Of a stretch of 20,801 nucleotides of DNA, positions 1 to 7,544 are shown in pieces. A program made the translations under genes and the position numbers. Source of the stretch: Halobacteriales archaeon SW_10_68_16 (lineage in GTDB: Archaea; Halobacteriota; Halobacteria; Halobacteriales; Haloarculaceae); assembly GCA_003023485.1 (NCBI GenBank), contig PXSG01000095.1, positions 1 through 20,801 on the forward strand, written 5' to 3'. Numbering within the stretch: the stretch's first letter is position 1; each line of letters opens with the position of its first letter. Under the pieces are notes generated by a model that was not told where the DNA came from, made no database searches, and saw only the letters and a program-made list of their open reading frames with translations.

Positions 1-555
1 CTCGGCCGGAATCCCCTCCTCGCGCAACTCCGCCACACAGGCCTCCCGGGAGTCGCTTGGCGAGTAGACCCGGACGTCCGACAGCGAGACGACGGTGTCG
101 ATGGCGCGGGTCTGCCAGCGGGCCTGCGCGCCGGCGCCGAGGACCCCCAGCGTGCTCGTGTCGGGTGCGAGCGCGCGGACCGCCGCCGCGCCGATGCAGC
201 CGGTGCGGGCGTTCGTGATGGTGGTCCCGCCCATGTAGGCCTCGGGCACGCCGGTGCGGGCGTCGGTCAGCGCGACCTGGGCGTGGATGGTCGGGAGGCC
301 CCGCTCGGCGTTGCCCTCGAAGAGCCCGACGAGCTTGGTCGCGTACTGGGCGTCGCCGTGGATGTAGGCCGGCATCGTCAGCCCCGTCCCCAGCGGTTCG
401 TCGCCGTCGAGTCCCTCACCGACGGGGTAGTGCGGTCGTTCGGGCCGGACGGCCTCGCCGGCGGCCTGCTTGACGAGCGCCTCCTCGACCACGTTGACGA
501 GGCCAGCGAGGTCGAGCACGCTGCGGATGTCGTCTTCGGAGAGGACCAGTACCAT
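1..555 (-). CDS. Ornithine cyclodeaminase / mu-crystallin family protein, C-terminus beyond window
   Basis: An NAD(P)-dependent enzyme of the OCD/mu-crystallin family, whose members deaminate ornithine to proline, act as alanine dehydrogenase, or reduce cyclic ketimines. The first 185 residues are present. The translation starts MVLVLSEDDIRSVLDLAGLV. It keeps the family's substrate-lysine segment YATKLVGLF (about residues 71-79), the segment RGLPTIHAQV, and the Rossmann motif GAGAQA at residues 140-145. The start is ATG at 555-553. The rest of the nucleotide-binding domain lies left of the window. It is divergent from the FAD oxidoreductase at 651, with a 95-base shared promoter region, so the two may be co-regulated. 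The family is clear, but the substrate cannot be read from this part. Confidence 0.9.
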   Translation of the reverse strand, partial: MVLVLSEDDIRSVLDLAGLVNVVEEALVKQAAGEAVRPERPHYPVGEGLDGDEPLGTGLTMPAYIHGDAQYATKLVGLFEGNAERGLPTIHAQVALTDARTGVPEAYMGGTTITNARTGCIGAAAVRALAPDTSTLGVLGAGAQARWQTRAIDTVVSLSDVRVYSPSDSREACVAELREEGIPAE

Positions 556-620
556 ACCTCGACACTCCCGGCGTGTGGTCTTAGGTTTTGTTCCTCGCCG
601 AACTCGCGGGACCAGGTAGG

Positions 621-626
621 CTTATG
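621..626 (+). promoter_or_regulatory. Putative TATA-like box of the FAD oxidoreductase gene
   Basis: CTTATG lies 25 bases ahead of the ATG at 651. No ribosome binding site precedes that ATG. This spacing fits a leaderless haloarchaeal transcript. The match to the usual TTTAWA-like box is weak. Confidence 0.35.
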
Positions 627-650
627 TCGCCGCCGCGATGACACCGGAAC

Positions 651-1811
651 ATGGAGACTGTCATCGTCGGCGGCGGCATCGTCGGGCTCTCGTCGGCGTA
701 CTACCTGGTCGAGCGCGGCGCCGACGTGACCCTCTACGAGAAGGGGTCGCTCGGGTCGGGTAGCACGGCACGCGCCGCGGGCGGCATCCGCTCGCAGTTC
801 ACGACGCCGGTGAACGTGGAACTCTCGCTTGCGAGCAAGGCGGTCTGGAACCGCTTCGCCGAGGAGTTCGGCGTCGACATCGCGTACCGCAAGAACGGCT
901 ACCTCTTCCTGGCCCGGAGCGAGGAGACCGCCGAGCAGTTCCGCGGGAACGTCCGGATGCAACGCGACCTGGGTACCGACAGCGAGTTCCTCTCGCCCGC
1001 GGAGGCGACCGAGCACTGTCCCGGCCTCGACACCGGGCCGTTCGTCGCGGCGACGTTCAACGGCGACGACGGCATCGCCGACCCGAACCTCGCGGTCCAG
1101 GGCTACGCGAAGGGGGCTCGCGAGGCCGGCGTCGACGTCCACACGAACACGCCAGTGACCGACGTCCGCCGGGACGGCGAGCGCGTCGTGGGCGTGGAAG
1201 TCGAGCGGGACGAGGGGAGCGTCCGCCACGAGGCCGACGTCGTGGTCAACGCGGCGGGCGCGTGGTCGCCCCGGCTGGCGGCGATGGCCGGCCTCACCCT
1301 GCCGGTTTCGCCCCGGCGCCGGCAGGTGGCCGTCGTCGAGCCCTCCGAGTCGGTGCCCGAGTCGGTGCCGCTGACCATCGACCTGGAGACGGGGTCGTAC
1401 TTCCGGCCCGAGCGGGAGGGCGCCGCGTTGGTCGGGGGCCACTTCGGCGGCGAGGACCCCGACGTCGACCCGGACCGGTTCGACGAGGACATGGACCTCG
1501 GGTGGGCCGCCGAGGCCGTCGAGCGGGCGGCCGACTACACCGCCTACTTCGGCCCGGAGACGCGCATCAAGCGCGGCTGGGCGGGGCTGTACGCCGTGAC
1601 GCCCGACCACCACCCCGTCATCGAGGAGACGCTGCCCGGGTTCGTGACTGCGACCGGCTTTTCGGGCCATGGGTTCCAGCACGCGCCTGCGACCGGGCAG
1701 ATTGTCTCGGAGCTGGTGTTGGATGGTGCGCCGCGGCTGGTAGACATCTCCGAGCTGGACAGTGGCCGGTTCGACCGCGGCGAGGCGATGGTGGAACGTA
1801 ACGTCGCCTAG
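651..1811 (+). CDS. FAD-dependent oxidoreductase, DAO family (sarcosine/glycine/pipecolate oxidase-like)
   Basis: A 386-residue flavoprotein of the D-amino-acid oxidase fold, which oxidises secondary or primary amines of amino acids. The N-terminus carries the FAD-binding GGGIVG at residues 7-12 after a beta strand, followed by the ribose-binding acid in LYEKG (E30). A middle domain contains the typical NAAGAWS turn. The C-terminus has GFSGHGFQHAPATG (about 336-349), the second FAD-contact region of this family. The length is normal for monomeric sarcosine-oxidase-like enzymes. The start is ATG at 651, where the Rossmann strand begins almost at once. No signal peptide is seen, so it should be cytoplasmic. 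It is divergent from an OCD-family gene, and both families handle amino acids and cyclic imines. The substrate is not determinable from sequence. Confidence 0.9.
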   Translation: METVIVGGGIVGLSSAYYLVERGADVTLYEKGSLGSGSTARAAGGIRSQFTTPVNVELSLASKAVWNRFAEEFGVDIAYRKNGYLFLARSEETAEQFRGNVRMQRDLGTDSEFLSPAEATEHCPGLDTGPFVAATFNGDDGIADPNLAVQGYAKGAREAGVDVHTNTPVTDVRRDGERVVGVEVERDEGSVRHEADVVVNAAGAWSPRLAAMAGLTLPVSPRRRQVAVVEPSESVPESVPLTIDLETGSYFRPEREGAALVGGHFGGEDPDVDPDRFDEDMDLGWAAEAVERAADYTAYFGPETRIKRGWAGLYAVTPDHHPVIEETLPGFVTATGFSGHGFQHAPATGQIVSELVLDGAPRLVDISELDSGRFDRGEAMVERNVA

Positions 1812-2291
1812 GAATTGTTGCTGTCGTTGTGGGTGGGAGCGACACGACTACTGGGACCAGCAAGAAAGCCCCCGGCCGCTCGACTGCGTTCGCCTCGCTT
1901 CGCTCGGCTCACCCTCCGGGACTTGCTGCGCTCCTCACTGCGTTGCGGTGCTTGCGGCGACCGGGAGGGATCGAGCGGCCGGCCCCTTTCTCACTTTTCG
2001 AGACCCTCCCTTCGGTCGCGTCTCGCACGCGATGAAACGCGTTCCCGGCCGGGTGGTGGCGCGCGCTGTCGCGGCCTCTGTGCCGCGACGACATCGTGCG
2101 AGTGAGAGTACGCCAGAGCTCGCTCTGACGGTGGACGAGGACCGCAGCGAGGCTCTCGACCGCAGCGACCGGGGGCTTTCTGGCTGTGCAGCGTATCAGC
2201 AGCATGCTCGATGATGACTACAGAGTGACCCGGGACTCTCTTGTCGATTTTTACAGTCGTGCTGAATCTACAGCCAATCCCATGTGAATCA
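1812..2291. other. 480-base intergenic tract with repeats, no gene seen
   Basis: No convincing coding sequence exists between the FAD oxidoreductase stop and the stop of the ThDP gene on the other strand. The reading frames here give low-complexity Arg/Ser-rich products. The tract is full of short CTTCGCTC-like and GCTGCGCTC-like words and hairpins, described separately. The last 80 bases have several T runs that may end transcription of the two converging genes. Confidence 0.7.
1859..2185. repeat. 327-bp nested inverted-repeat element
   Basis: The outer arms, 1859-1875 (AGCAAGAAAGCCCCCGG) and 2169-2185, are reverse complements with one mismatch in 17. A perfect inner 12-bp inverted repeat joins 1872-1883 (CCGGCCGCTCGA) to 1971-1982. 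Short hairpins sit at 2068-2075/2082-2089 (GTCGCGGC, 6-base loop) and 2114-2119/2122-2127 (CAGAGC, 2-base loop). An 11-bp direct repeat GACCGCAGCGA is at 2140-2150 and 2158-2168. No ORF lies inside. It resembles the dispersed GC-rich intergenic elements common in haloarchaeal chromosomes. Whether it is a mobile MITE-like unit or a decayed remnant cannot be told here. Confidence 0.6.
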
Positions 2292-3932
2292 TTACTTGGA
2301 CAGCCATTCGCTAGCCTGGGGTTCGTCGGGGTCGGTGGGGACCTCAACGAGCGTCGGTTCGGAGGACCGGACCGCCTCCCCCACGACTTCATCCAGCCTG
2401 TCGAGCGTCCTCACTTGCTCCGCGGCCATCCCCATCCCCTCGGCGACGGTCGGGAAGTCGATCGAATCGCCGTTCCAGCCGTAGGCGGGGGGCTCGAACC
2501 CGTAGGAGCGCTCGGCCTCCTCGCTGATGATGGCGTAGTCGTCGTTGTTGAACACCACCACGGTCACCGGCACGGACTCGGCGACGGCGGTGTGGAGTTC
2601 GTGCAGCACCATCAGGAGGCCACCGTCGCCGACGAGGGCCACGACCGGCGTGTCGGGGTTGGCGACCTGGGCGCCGATGGCCGAGGGGAGAGCGGTCCCC
2701 ATCGTCGCCCACGACCCGGGGTTGACGTACGAGCGCGGGCCGGAGGCCTCGAAGACGTTCAGACCCCACACGCGGAAGCCGCCGGCGTCGGCGGTCACGA
2801 TGGTCTCGCGTGGGAGCACCGCCCGGAGGCGTTCGAGGACCGCGACCGATGTGAACGGTGCCGTTTCGGTCCGGAGCGGGTCGAGCCGTTCCGTCAGTCG
2901 CTCGCGGACGTGCTGCACGCGCGTCCGGCCGTCCGAGGATGCGACGTCCCGACCCTCGAGATCGGCCCCGAGCGAGTCCAGGGTGGCGGCCGCGTCCCCG
3001 ACGATGCCGACCGCCGGGTCGTAGCCCGTCCCGATGTCGTCCGGGTGGAGCGTGACGTGCACGAGGTCGTCGGGCACCTCGACCGACCATGCGCGCGTCG
3101 AAACGGCGTCGAAGTCCGTTCCCACTCCGAGGGCGGCGTCCGCCCCGGCGACGAGGTCGAGCAACTCCGGGCTGGCACTCCCCGCGAGCGTCCCCGCGAC
3201 CAGCGGGTGGTCGTCGGCCACGACGCCCTTGCCCTTGTAGGTCGTCACCAGGGGCGCGCCCAGCAGTTCGGCGACCCGCCTGAGCGGGCCCGAGGCGTCG
3301 GCGCTCCGAACCCCGCCGCCGGCGACGATGACTGGCACCTCGGCGCCCGCGAGCACCTCGCCCGCCCGCTCGATCGCCGCCTCGGGGACCGGCCCGGGAG
3401 AGGGTCGCTCGTAGGGGCCGGCGGCCGCGAGCGGGACGTCCATGCGCAGGAACCCCTTCGGGATGCCGACCCGGACCGGTCCCTTCGGGGGCGTCTCCGC
3501 GACGGCGACGGCCCGTTCGAGTTCCGCAACGGTGCTCTCGGGGGTCTCGACGAGGACGTTCGCCTTGACGACGTTGTCGTAGGTGTCGGGCGGCGTCTCG
3601 TGGATGCCCTCGCCGCCCCGGACCTGGGGGTCGGTCTCGACGGCGACGTGGACCAGCGGCGTGCAGTCGTTCAGCGCGTTCTTCAGGCCGTTCATCGCGT
3701 TCATGTCGCCGGGCCCGGGGACCGTGACCGTCGCGGCCGGGCGGCCCGTCGTCTCGGCGTACCCCCACGCCGCGTGGCTCACTGCGGTCTCGTGGCGCGC
3801 GACGACGAACGCCATGTCGTCCCTGTCCGCGATGGCCCCGTTCAACGGCAGCGTCTGCTTGCCCGGGATGCCGAAGGCGACGTCGATACCGCTCCCGGCC
3901 AGGCTATCCACGGCTGCCTCACTGACCCGCAT
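2292..3932 (-). CDS. Thiamine-diphosphate-dependent enzyme (acetolactate synthase / benzoylformate decarboxylase superfamily)
   Basis: A 546-residue ThDP enzyme with the usual three-domain order: Pyr domain, central domain, PP domain. The Pyr domain has the cofactor-activating Glu in VARHETAVSHAAWGYAE (E48). The PP domain has the Mg/diphosphate motif GDGG at 435 followed 25 residues later by NND (462-464). The family includes acetolactate synthase, benzoylformate decarboxylase, sulfopyruvate decarboxylase and oxalyl-CoA decarboxylase, and the motifs do not separate these. The start is ATG at 3932-3930, where the conserved Pyr domain begins. A GGAGG lies just ahead (3940-3936). The frame stays open upstream only because it runs antisense to the IclR gene. 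An IclR-type palindrome (3999-4015) overlaps its likely TATA region. It probably decarboxylates a 2-oxo acid feeding the neighbouring CoA enzymes; this is inference. Confidence 0.88.
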   Translation of the reverse strand: MRVSEAAVDSLAGSGIDVAFGIPGKQTLPLNGAIADRDDMAFVVARHETAVSHAAWGYAETTGRPAATVTVPGPGDMNAMNGLKNALNDCTPLVHVAVETDPQVRGGEGIHETPPDTYDNVVKANVLVETPESTVAELERAVAVAETPPKGPVRVGIPKGFLRMDVPLAAAGPYERPSPGPVPEAAIERAGEVLAGAEVPVIVAGGGVRSADASGPLRRVAELLGAPLVTTYKGKGVVADDHPLVAGTLAGSASPELLDLVAGADAALGVGTDFDAVSTRAWSVEVPDDLVHVTLHPDDIGTGYDPAVGIVGDAAATLDSLGADLEGRDVASSDGRTRVQHVRERLTERLDPLRTETAPFTSVAVLERLRAVLPRETIVTADAGGFRVWGLNVFEASGPRSYVNPGSWATMGTALPSAIGAQVANPDTPVVALVGDGGLLMVLHELHTAVAESVPVTVVVFNNDDYAIISEEAERSYGFEPPAYGWNGDSIDFPTVAEGMGMAAEQVRTLDRLDEVVGEAVRSSEPTLVEVPTDPDEPQASEWLSK

Positions 3933-3998
3933 ACCCCTCCCTCGTAGGCGCCGGTAGTTAATGTTGCGTCTGTCCGTCGCTGCCCTCAACGCGCCATC

Positions 3999-4015
3999 GT
4001 TCGTATATATCGAAC
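3999..4015. promoter_or_regulatory. Putative IclR operator 1 (GTTCG-N7-CGAAC)
   Basis: A perfect 5-bp dyad with a 7-base TATATAT centre lies 67 bases ahead of the ThDP gene start. It matches sites at 4827, 7300 and 7433 in arm sequence and spacing. Its AT centre could be the TATA box, so binding would block the promoter. Confidence 0.65.
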
Positions 4016-4030
4016 TAATTGTCGAACGCT

Positions 4031-4795
4031 TCAGCCGGAGAGTTCGGCGTTGACCTCGATGACGTTGGCGCTGCGGAGGAGGAGGTCCTCGAGTTCGGAC
4101 TCGATGCGGTCGTCGGTCATCCGCTGGGCCGGGCCGGAGATACTGATGCCCCCGAGGACGTCGCCGGCGTCGTCGAGGATGGGCGCGCCGACACACCGGA
4201 CGCCGCGGGCGCGTTCCTCGTCGTCGACGGCGTAGCCCCGCTCGCGGACGGTCGCGAGGTGCTCGCGCAGCCGGTCGGGGTCCGTGATCGTCCGCTCGGT
4301 TCGGCGGGGCAGGCCCTGCTCCGCGATGATGGCCTCGAGGCGCTCCTCGGGAAGGTGGGCGATCATCGCCTTCCCGACCGCGATGTAGTGGGGGTGGTCG
4401 TACTGGCCGACGGTGATCGTCGTCCGGATGGCGTTCTCGCCCTCCGCCCGGTAGACGTTCGCGACCATGCCGTCCTCGAGCATGGCGAACTGGGCGCGCT
4501 CGCCGGTCTCGGCCGCGAGCTTGTCGACCTCGTTTTTCGCCAGGTCGTAGATCTCGGTCCGTTGCTTGAGCCGCTCGGCGAGGCTGAGATACCGGAGGCT
4601 GAGGCGGTACTCGCCGTCGGTCTCCGCGAGGAGGCGCTCGCTCGCCAGCGTCGAGAGGTACGTGTGGACGGTCCCCTTCGAGACGTCGAGGCGTGCCGCC
4701 AGGTCGCTGACGCCCATCGGTCCCTCCTGTTCGAGCGTGTCGAGTATCCGGGCCGCCCGCTCGACCGCCTTGATGGTCCGCTGTCCTTCGCTCAT
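4031..4795 (-). CDS. IclR-family transcriptional regulator
   Basis: A 254-residue regulator. An N-terminal winged helix-turn-helix spans about residues 10-70, with the recognition region MGVSDLAARLDVSKGTVHTY near 27-46. The IclR effector-binding domain follows from about residue 80 to the end and contains VGKAMIAHLPEERL and RARGVRCVGAPILDD. Length and domain order are typical of IclR. The start is ATG at 4795-4793, directly before the HTH domain. It lies between the ThDP gene (same strand, stop 99 bases from that start) and the divergent acyl-CoA dehydrogenase. A palindrome at 4827-4843 sits in the divergent promoter, which suggests autoregulation plus control of both flanking units. The effector is unknown; the neighbouring enzymes suggest an organic acid or its CoA ester. 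Confidence 0.93.
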   Translation of the reverse strand: MSEGQRTIKAVERAARILDTLEQEGPMGVSDLAARLDVSKGTVHTYLSTLASERLLAETDGEYRLSLRYLSLAERLKQRTEIYDLAKNEVDKLAAETGERAQFAMLEDGMVANVYRAEGENAIRTTITVGQYDHPHYIAVGKAMIAHLPEERLEAIIAEQGLPRRTERTITDPDRLREHLATVRERGYAVDDEERARGVRCVGAPILDDAGDVLGGISISGPAQRMTDDRIESELEDLLLRSANVIEVNAELSG

Positions 4796-4826
4796 GTGCA
4801 GTGTGTGCGGCCCTCGACGGATAGTT

Positions 4827-4843
4827 GTTTGGGAATATCAAAC
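4827..4843. promoter_or_regulatory. Putative IclR operator 2 (GTTTG-N7-CAAAC)
   Basis: A perfect 5-bp dyad with a GGAATAT spacer lies between the divergent IclR (start 4795) and acyl-CoA dehydrogenase (start 4913) genes. It is 32 bases ahead of the IclR ATG, so it overlaps that promoter. It has the same arm pattern and 7-base spacer as the other three sites. Confidence 0.65.
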
Positions 4844-4912
4844 GCTACCGGACGGGAGACAGAGACGCGGCCGGGAGAAAGGTCTTTGCCGCGGCGCCAC
4901 TACCCCGCTAGC

Positions 4913-6073
4913 ATGCTGGATTTCGTGGATCTGTCCGAAACGCTCTCCCAGGAGGAGCGGCTCATCCGGGAGACTGCCCGCGAGTTCGTCGAACGGGAGG
5001 TCCGGCCGGCGATTGCGGACCACTGGCTCGCGGGGACCTTCCCGACCGACATCATCCCGGAGATGGGCGACCTGGGTTTCTACGGGCCGAACCTCGCGTA
5101 CGGCGACCTGCCCGACGTTAGCGAGACGGCCTACGGGCTGTTGATGGCCGAACTCGAGGCCTGTGACTCGGGGCTGCGCTCGATGGCCTCCGTCCAGGGG
5201 GCGCTCGTGATGTACCCCATCGACGCCTACGGGTCCGACCGACAGAAAGACGAGTGGCTGCCCGACCTGGCGGCCGGCGACGCAGTCGGGTGTTTCGGCC
5301 TCACGGAACCCGAACACGGCTCGAACCCCTCGGGCATGGAGACCCGCGCGGAACGCGACGGCGACGGGTACGTCCTCAACGGGACGAAGACCTGGATCAC
5401 CAACTCCCCCATCGCGGACGTGGCGCTGGTGTGGGCACGCGACCAGGGCGAGGACGGCACCGTCCGTGGATTCCTGGTCGAGACCGACCGCGAGGGAGTC
5501 ACCACGAACGAGATCGACGAGAAACTCTCCCTGCGTGCCTCCATCACCGGCGAGGTGGACCTCGCCGACGTCTACGTCCCCGAGGAGAACGTCCTGCCTG
5601 GCGTCGAGGGGATGAAGGGGCCACTCTCGTGTCTGACCCAGGCCCGGTATGGCATCGCCTGGGGCGCGGTCGGTGCGGCGAAAGATTGCTTCGGGACGGC
5701 CCTCGAGTACGGCAAGGACCGCGAGCAGTTCGGCCAGCCCATCGCGGGCTTCCAGCTCCAGCAGGAGAAGTTCGCGGAGATGGCCACCCAGATCACCCTC
5801 GCGGAACTGCTTGCTCACCGCCTGGCCGACCTGAAGGAGGAGGGCGCGTTGATCCCCCAGCAGGTCTCGATGGCCAAACGCAACAACGTCCGGATGGCCC
5901 GCGATCAGTCGCGTATCGCCCGCGAGATTCTCGGCGGCAACGGCATCACCGCCGACTACTCGCCGATGCGCCACATGGCCAACTTCGAGACGGTCTACAC
6001 CTACGAGGGGACCCACGACATCCACAGCCTCATCGTCGGCGAGGAACTGACCGGCATCCCCGCCTACCAGTAG
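4913..6073 (+). CDS. Acyl-CoA dehydrogenase, glutaryl-CoA dehydrogenase-like
   Basis: A 386-residue FAD enzyme that oxidises an acyl-CoA at the alpha-beta position. The resemblance to glutaryl-CoA dehydrogenase is close. LRSMASVQ at 88-95 carries the Arg (R89) that in GCDH contacts the substrate's terminal carboxylate. CFGLTEPEHGS and WITNSPIADVALVWAR mark the FAD-binding middle domain. ARYGIAWGAVGAA, DREQFGQPIAGFQLQQ and ILGGNGI mark the C-terminal helical domain. YEGTHDIH at 364-371 holds the catalytic base E365. The start is ATG at 4913; the frame is open far upstream, but that part is antisense to IclR. The CoA-transferase starts 4 bases after its stop, so they form an operon. The family is certain, and glutaryl-CoA is the likely but unproven substrate. 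Confidence 0.93.
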   Translation: MLDFVDLSETLSQEERLIRETAREFVEREVRPAIADHWLAGTFPTDIIPEMGDLGFYGPNLAYGDLPDVSETAYGLLMAELEACDSGLRSMASVQGALVMYPIDAYGSDRQKDEWLPDLAAGDAVGCFGLTEPEHGSNPSGMETRAERDGDGYVLNGTKTWITNSPIADVALVWARDQGEDGTVRGFLVETDREGVTTNEIDEKLSLRASITGEVDLADVYVPEENVLPGVEGMKGPLSCLTQARYGIAWGAVGAAKDCFGTALEYGKDREQFGQPIAGFQLQQEKFAEMATQITLAELLAHRLADLKEEGALIPQQVSMAKRNNVRMARDQSRIAREILGGNGITADYSPMRHMANFETVYTYEGTHDIHSLIVGEELTGIPAYQ

Positions 6074-6077
6074 TACC

Positions 6078-7292
6078 ATGACAGCGAACGCGAACTCGCA
6101 CACGCCACTCGATGGCGTCACCGTGCTGGACGCCTCACGGGTGCTCTCGGGGCCGTTCTGTACGATGCAACTCGGCGATTTGGGCGCCGAGGTGATCAAG
6201 GTCGAACGTCCCGATGGCGGCGACCAAACCCGCGGGTGGACACCGCCCACGTACGGCGACTCCGAGGCGTCGGCCTACTACCTGAGCATCAACCGCAACA
6301 AGCGCGCGGTGACGCTGAACCTCGCCAGCGCGCGCGGCCGCGACCTCTTCCGCGAACTGGCCGTCGAGGCGGACGTCCTCGTCGAGAACTTCCGGGTGGG
6401 CAAGATGGCCGACTGGGGGCTGGGCTACGAGGATCTGCGCGCGGAGAATCCGGGGCTGGTCTACTGCTCCATCTCGGGGTATGGCCAGGATGGCCCCTAC
6501 AAGGACCGCCCGGCCTACGACCTGCTGATGCAGGCAGAGGGCGGGATGATGTCCATCACCGGCGAACCCGGCCGGCCGCCGGTCCGGGTCGGCGTCGCCA
6601 TCGCCGATATCGTCGCCGGGATGTACGCCACCCAGGCCATCCTCGCCGCCTTGCTCGACCGCGAACTCTCGGGCGGCGGGGGCGAGTACATCGACGTGAG
6701 CCTCTTCGACAGCATCGTCGCACTGCAGACGTACATGGCCTCCTCCTACTTCGCGACCGGCGACCCACCGGGGCGGATGGGGAGTGGTCATCCCAACATC
6801 GTCCCCTACCGGGCGTTCCCGACCACCGACGGGTACGTGGTGGTCGCCTGCGCCTCGGAGAACCTCTGGCCGAAGTTCTGCGAGGCCCTCGACCGGCCGG
6901 ACCTGATAGAGGACGAGCGCTTTGCGACCAACGACGACCGGGTGCGCAACCGCGACGAACTGGAAGCCATCCTCGAAGACGTGATCGGCGAGTACGACAC
7001 CGAGACCATCACCGGGCGATTCCAGGACCACGGCGTGCCCGCAAACCCCGTCAACGACATGGCCGACGTCTTCGACCACCCGCAGGTCGCCCCCCGGGAG
7101 ATGCGCCGGTCGCTCTCACACCCCACGGTCGGCGAGGTCGAAATGCCCGGGTCGCCGATGAACTTCGCGGGCGCGGACACGGCCTTCGACCGCCACCCGC
7201 CGACGCTGGGCGAACACACCGCCGAGGTCCTCGCCGAACTCGGGTACGCCGAGTCGGAGATCGAATCGCTCCGCGAGGACGGCATCCTCTGA
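6078..7292 (+). CDS. Class III CoA-transferase (CaiB/BaiF family)
   Basis: A 404-residue CoA-transferase that moves CoA between carboxylic acids through an aspartyl-CoA intermediate. The N-terminus LDGVTVLDASRVLSGPFCTM and then GAEVIKVERP are hallmark family segments. The catalytic Asp is D177 in RVGVAIADIVAGMYA, aligned by pattern with Asp169 of formyl-CoA transferase. The end LGEHTAEVLAELGY is also typical. It is translated directly after the GCDH-like gene with a 4-base gap. Human SUGCT, in the same family, makes glutaryl-CoA from glutarate, so the pair suggests glutarate activation. Alternatives are formyl-, succinyl- or mesaconyl-CoA transfer, the last being part of the haloarchaeal methylaspartate cycle. 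The start is ATG at 6078. Confidence 0.92.
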   Translation: MTANANSHTPLDGVTVLDASRVLSGPFCTMQLGDLGAEVIKVERPDGGDQTRGWTPPTYGDSEASAYYLSINRNKRAVTLNLASARGRDLFRELAVEADVLVENFRVGKMADWGLGYEDLRAENPGLVYCSISGYGQDGPYKDRPAYDLLMQAEGGMMSITGEPGRPPVRVGVAIADIVAGMYATQAILAALLDRELSGGGGEYIDVSLFDSIVALQTYMASSYFATGDPPGRMGSGHPNIVPYRAFPTTDGYVVVACASENLWPKFCEALDRPDLIEDERFATNDDRVRNRDELEAILEDVIGEYDTETITGRFQDHGVPANPVNDMADVFDHPQVAPREMRRSLSHPTVGEVEMPGSPMNFAGADTAFDRHPPTLGEHTAEVLAELGYAESEIESLREDGIL

Positions 7293-7299
7293 TATTCGC

Positions 7300-7316
7300 G
7301 TTCGTCTTTATCAAAC
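7300..7316. promoter_or_regulatory. Putative IclR operator 3 (GTTCG-N7-CAAAC)
   Basis: It begins 8 bases after the CoA-transferase stop. The arms pair at four of five positions and the spacer TCTTTAT ends in TAT like the other copies. No gene start lies next to it. Confidence 0.5.
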
Positions 7317-7432
7317 GATTTGTCGGTCCCGGACCCGCGCTTCCCGGAGCGATCCGACAGTGTACGAACTGTGTAGCCGGCCAGACAACCACCGCTGTCG
7401 ACACGCGAACCAGCAGCCGCGACGCGCCCTTT

Positions 7433-7449
7433 GTTTGTAAATATCGAAC
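7433..7449. promoter_or_regulatory. Putative IclR operator 4 (GTTTG-N7-CGAAC)
   Basis: The same 17-base pattern with spacer TAAATAT, which itself resembles a TATA box. It is 133 bases from operator 3, and no recognisable gene follows on either strand. Confidence 0.5.
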
Positions 7450-7512
7450 GCACGGGCCGAGGGCGAAGCGACCGTCGCGTCCCCATTACACTCGTATACT
7501 TGTAACTACGGT

Positions 7513-7541
7513 GGCAGCCGGTGAAATGTGGGTCGGCTGCC
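7513..7541 (+). terminator. Hairpin followed by AT-rich DNA, possible terminator or structured RNA
   Basis: GGCAGCCG (7513-7520) and CGGCTGCC (7534-7541) form a perfect 8-bp stem with a 13-base loop. An A-rich and then T-rich tract follows. It could end a transcript of the upstream operon, or one starting near operator 4. No clean T run follows directly, so the role is uncertain. Confidence 0.3.
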
Positions 7542-7544
7542 CCG

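Noticed and set aside
600..620. A fifth IclR-type palindrome near GTTCCTCGCCGAAC upstream of the FAD oxidoreductase
   Set aside because: The spacing and arm sequence do not fit the 17-base pattern of the other four.
378..1682. Long minus-strand reading frame over the FAD oxidoreductase
   Set aside because: It is Arg/Pro/Gly-rich with no domain, and the plus-strand flavoprotein has clear motifs. Long antisense frames are expected at this GC content.
2241..3947. 568-codon plus-strand frame over the ThDP gene
   Set aside because: Antisense shadow rich in Arg, Asp, Gly and Val repeats. The minus strand carries the ThDP motifs.
3933..4841. N-terminal extension of the ThDP protein to 4841
   Set aside because: The added 303 residues are low complexity and overlap the IclR gene in another frame. 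The conserved domain starts at the ATG at 3932.
4019..4912. N-terminal extension of the acyl-CoA dehydrogenase
   Set aside because: It is the antisense of IclR. Homologous sequence begins at the ATG at 4913.
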